NCBI GenBank assembly: GCA_002339015.1
Contig: DDJC01000103.1
Span: 1-14,394 of the forward strand
Reading direction: 5' to 3'
Origin: Burkholderiales bacterium UBA1834
GTDB taxonomy: Bacteria > Pseudomonadota > Gammaproteobacteria > Burkholderiales > Burkholderiaceae_C
Length of the DNA stretch: 14,394 nt
Part shown: positions 13,314-14,394 of the stretch, piece by piece
How the letters are laid out: every line of letters starts with the position of its first letter
Numbering within the stretch: the first letter of the stretch is position 1
Position numbers and translations under genes: made by a program
The notes under the pieces: model-generated
The model's input: the letters and a program-made list of their open reading frames with translations, nothing else
The model's database searches: none
Told to the model about the DNA's origin: nothing

Positions 13314-14394
13314 ATGATCTACCCCAAGGAATTCGATGTGATCGTGGTCGGTGGCGGCCACGCAGGCACGGAGGCCGCGCTGGCCGCCGCGCGCATGGGC
13401 TGCGCCACCCTGCTGCTGAGCCACAACATCGAGACGCTCGGGCAGATGAGCTGCAACCCCTCCATCGGTGGCATCGGCAAGGGCCACCTGGTCAAGGAGG
13501 TGGATGCGCTGGGCGGGGCCATGGCCGCCGCCACCGACGAGGGCGGCATCCAGTTCCGCATCCTCAACTCCAGCAAGGGCCCGGCCGTGCGTGCCACCCG
13601 GGCCCAGGCCGACCGCATTCTCTACAAGGCCGCCATCCGCCGTCGCCTCGAGAACCAGCCCAATCTGTGGATCTTCCAGCAGGCCGTGGACGACCTGATG
13701 GTGGAGGGCGACAAGGTGGTGGGTGCCGTGACCCAGGTGGGCGTGCGCTTCCGTGCCCGTACCGTGGTGCTCACCGCCGGTACCTTCCTGGACGGCAAAA
13801 TCCACGTGGGCCTGCAGAACTACAGCGCCGGTCGTGCGGGTGATCCGCCAGCGGTCAGCCTGTCGGGCCGGCTCAAGGAACTCAAGCTGCCCCAGGGGCG
13901 CCTGAAAACTGGCACGCCGCCGCGCATTGATGGCCGCAGCATCGATTTCAGCAAGCTGTCCGAGCAGCCGGGCGATGGCGTCGGCCTGGTGGGGCAGTGG
14001 GGTGAGTCCGCGCCTGCAGGTCCCGAGGTGCCGGTGTTCAGCTTCCTGGGTACCCCCGATCAGCACCCCCGTCAGCTGCCTTGCTGGATCACCCACACCA
14101 ACGAGCGCACGCACGAGATCATCCGCTCCGGCTTCGACCGCAGCCCCATGTTCACCGGCGTGATCGAAGGGGTAGGGCCGCGCTACTGCCCCAGCATTGA
14201 AGACAAGGTCAACCGCTTCGCCGACAAGGATTCGCACCAGATCTTCCTGGAGCCTGAAGGCCTGACCACCAACGAGTTCTATCCCAACGGCATCAGCACT
14301 TCGCTGCCCTTCGATATCCAGCTGGCGGCGCTGCAGTCCATGCCCGGCCTGGAGCAGGCCTACGTGCTGCGCCCGGGCTATGCGATCGAGTACG
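13314..14394 (+). CDS. mnmG: tRNA uridine-5-carboxymethylaminomethyl modification enzyme MnmG (GidA), 3' part outside window
   Basis: MnmG with MnmE installs the carboxymethylaminomethyl group on the wobble uridine of several tRNAs, using FAD and a folate donor in the cytoplasm. The first 360 of about 630-650 residues are visible. The FAD-binding VVGGGHAGTEAALAAARMG lies near the N-terminus. The conserved SCNPSIGGIGKGHLVKE follows at about 45-61. GPRYCPSIEDKV is the MnmG signature that carries the second functional cysteine. The reading frame remains open at the right edge. ATG 13314 fits the usual N-terminus (MIYPKEFDVIVVGGG); an adjacent in-frame GTG at 13311 is possible. A GATAAT at 13256-13261 could be its -10 box, with no good -35. 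mnmG is commonly origin-proximal, in line with the nearby parS. Confidence 0.97.
   Translation, partial: MIYPKEFDVIVVGGGHAGTEAALAAARMGCATLLLSHNIETLGQMSCNPSIGGIGKGHLVKEVDALGGAMAAATDEGGIQFRILNSSKGPAVRATRAQADRILYKAAIRRRLENQPNLWIFQQAVDDLMVEGDKVVGAVTQVGVRFRARTVVLTAGTFLDGKIHVGLQNYSAGRAGDPPAVSLSGRLKELKLPQGRLKTGTPPRIDGRSIDFSKLSEQPGDGVGLVGQWGESAPAGPEVPVFSFLGTPDQHPRQLPCWITHTNERTHEIIRSGFDRSPMFTGVIEGVGPRYCPSIEDKVNRFADKDSHQIFLEPEGLTTNEFYPNGISTSLPFDIQLAALQSMPGLEQAYVLRPGYAIEY

Overview
The window is GC-rich DNA with dense, high-GC3 genes. Gene content and order point to a betaproteobacterium of the order Burkholderiales: a Kef-type antiporter divergent from kdsD-kdsC-lptC, a glycine-rich RRM protein, and mnmG beside a chromosomal parS site. 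The genus cannot be fixed from the sequence alone. Both ends cut a gene: a sensor histidine kinase on the left and mnmG (gidA) on the right.

Layout. Bases 1-3947 (minus strand) hold a membrane sensor kinase, cut just before its H-box, and upstream of it a CPA2/Kef-type cation:proton antiporter with an RCK/TrkA regulatory part. A 44-bp gap separates the antiporter from a tight plus-strand cluster (3992-7093) of kdsD, kdsC, lptC and a short-chain dehydrogenase. Its gaps are +5, -4 and -4 bases, so it reads as one translationally coupled operon. The first two enzymes supply Kdo for lipopolysaccharide, and LptC carries finished LPS across the periplasm. The lptA/lptB genes that commonly follow lptC are not here; the dehydrogenase takes their place.

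Bases 7122-8181 (minus) hold a small exported protein with a His/Asp/Arg-rich tail and a one-RRM RNA-binding protein with its own intrinsic terminator. After a relatively AT-rich gap come a six-helix membrane protein (8414-9412, plus), a second short-chain dehydrogenase (9467-10267, minus), a YchJ-family SEC-C protein (10373-10780, plus), a sterol-desaturase-type fatty acid hydroxylase (10958-12022, plus) and the small cysteine-cluster protein YkgJ (11994-12245, minus), whose 3' end overlaps that of the hydroxylase.

The most interesting stretch is the roughly 1.07 kb without a convincing gene between ykgJ and mnmG. It contains an exact-consensus parS site (12295-12310), which fits an origin-proximal position because mnmG is commonly followed by rsmG-parA-parB. 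It also contains two head-to-head copies of a roughly 270-280 bp element. Each copy is built from nested inverted repeats, and the hairpins sit in equivalent places but mostly have different, internally complementary stem sequences. Such compensatory change suggests a conserved secondary structure (structured RNA or a DNA-hairpin mobile element). I do not recognise the family.
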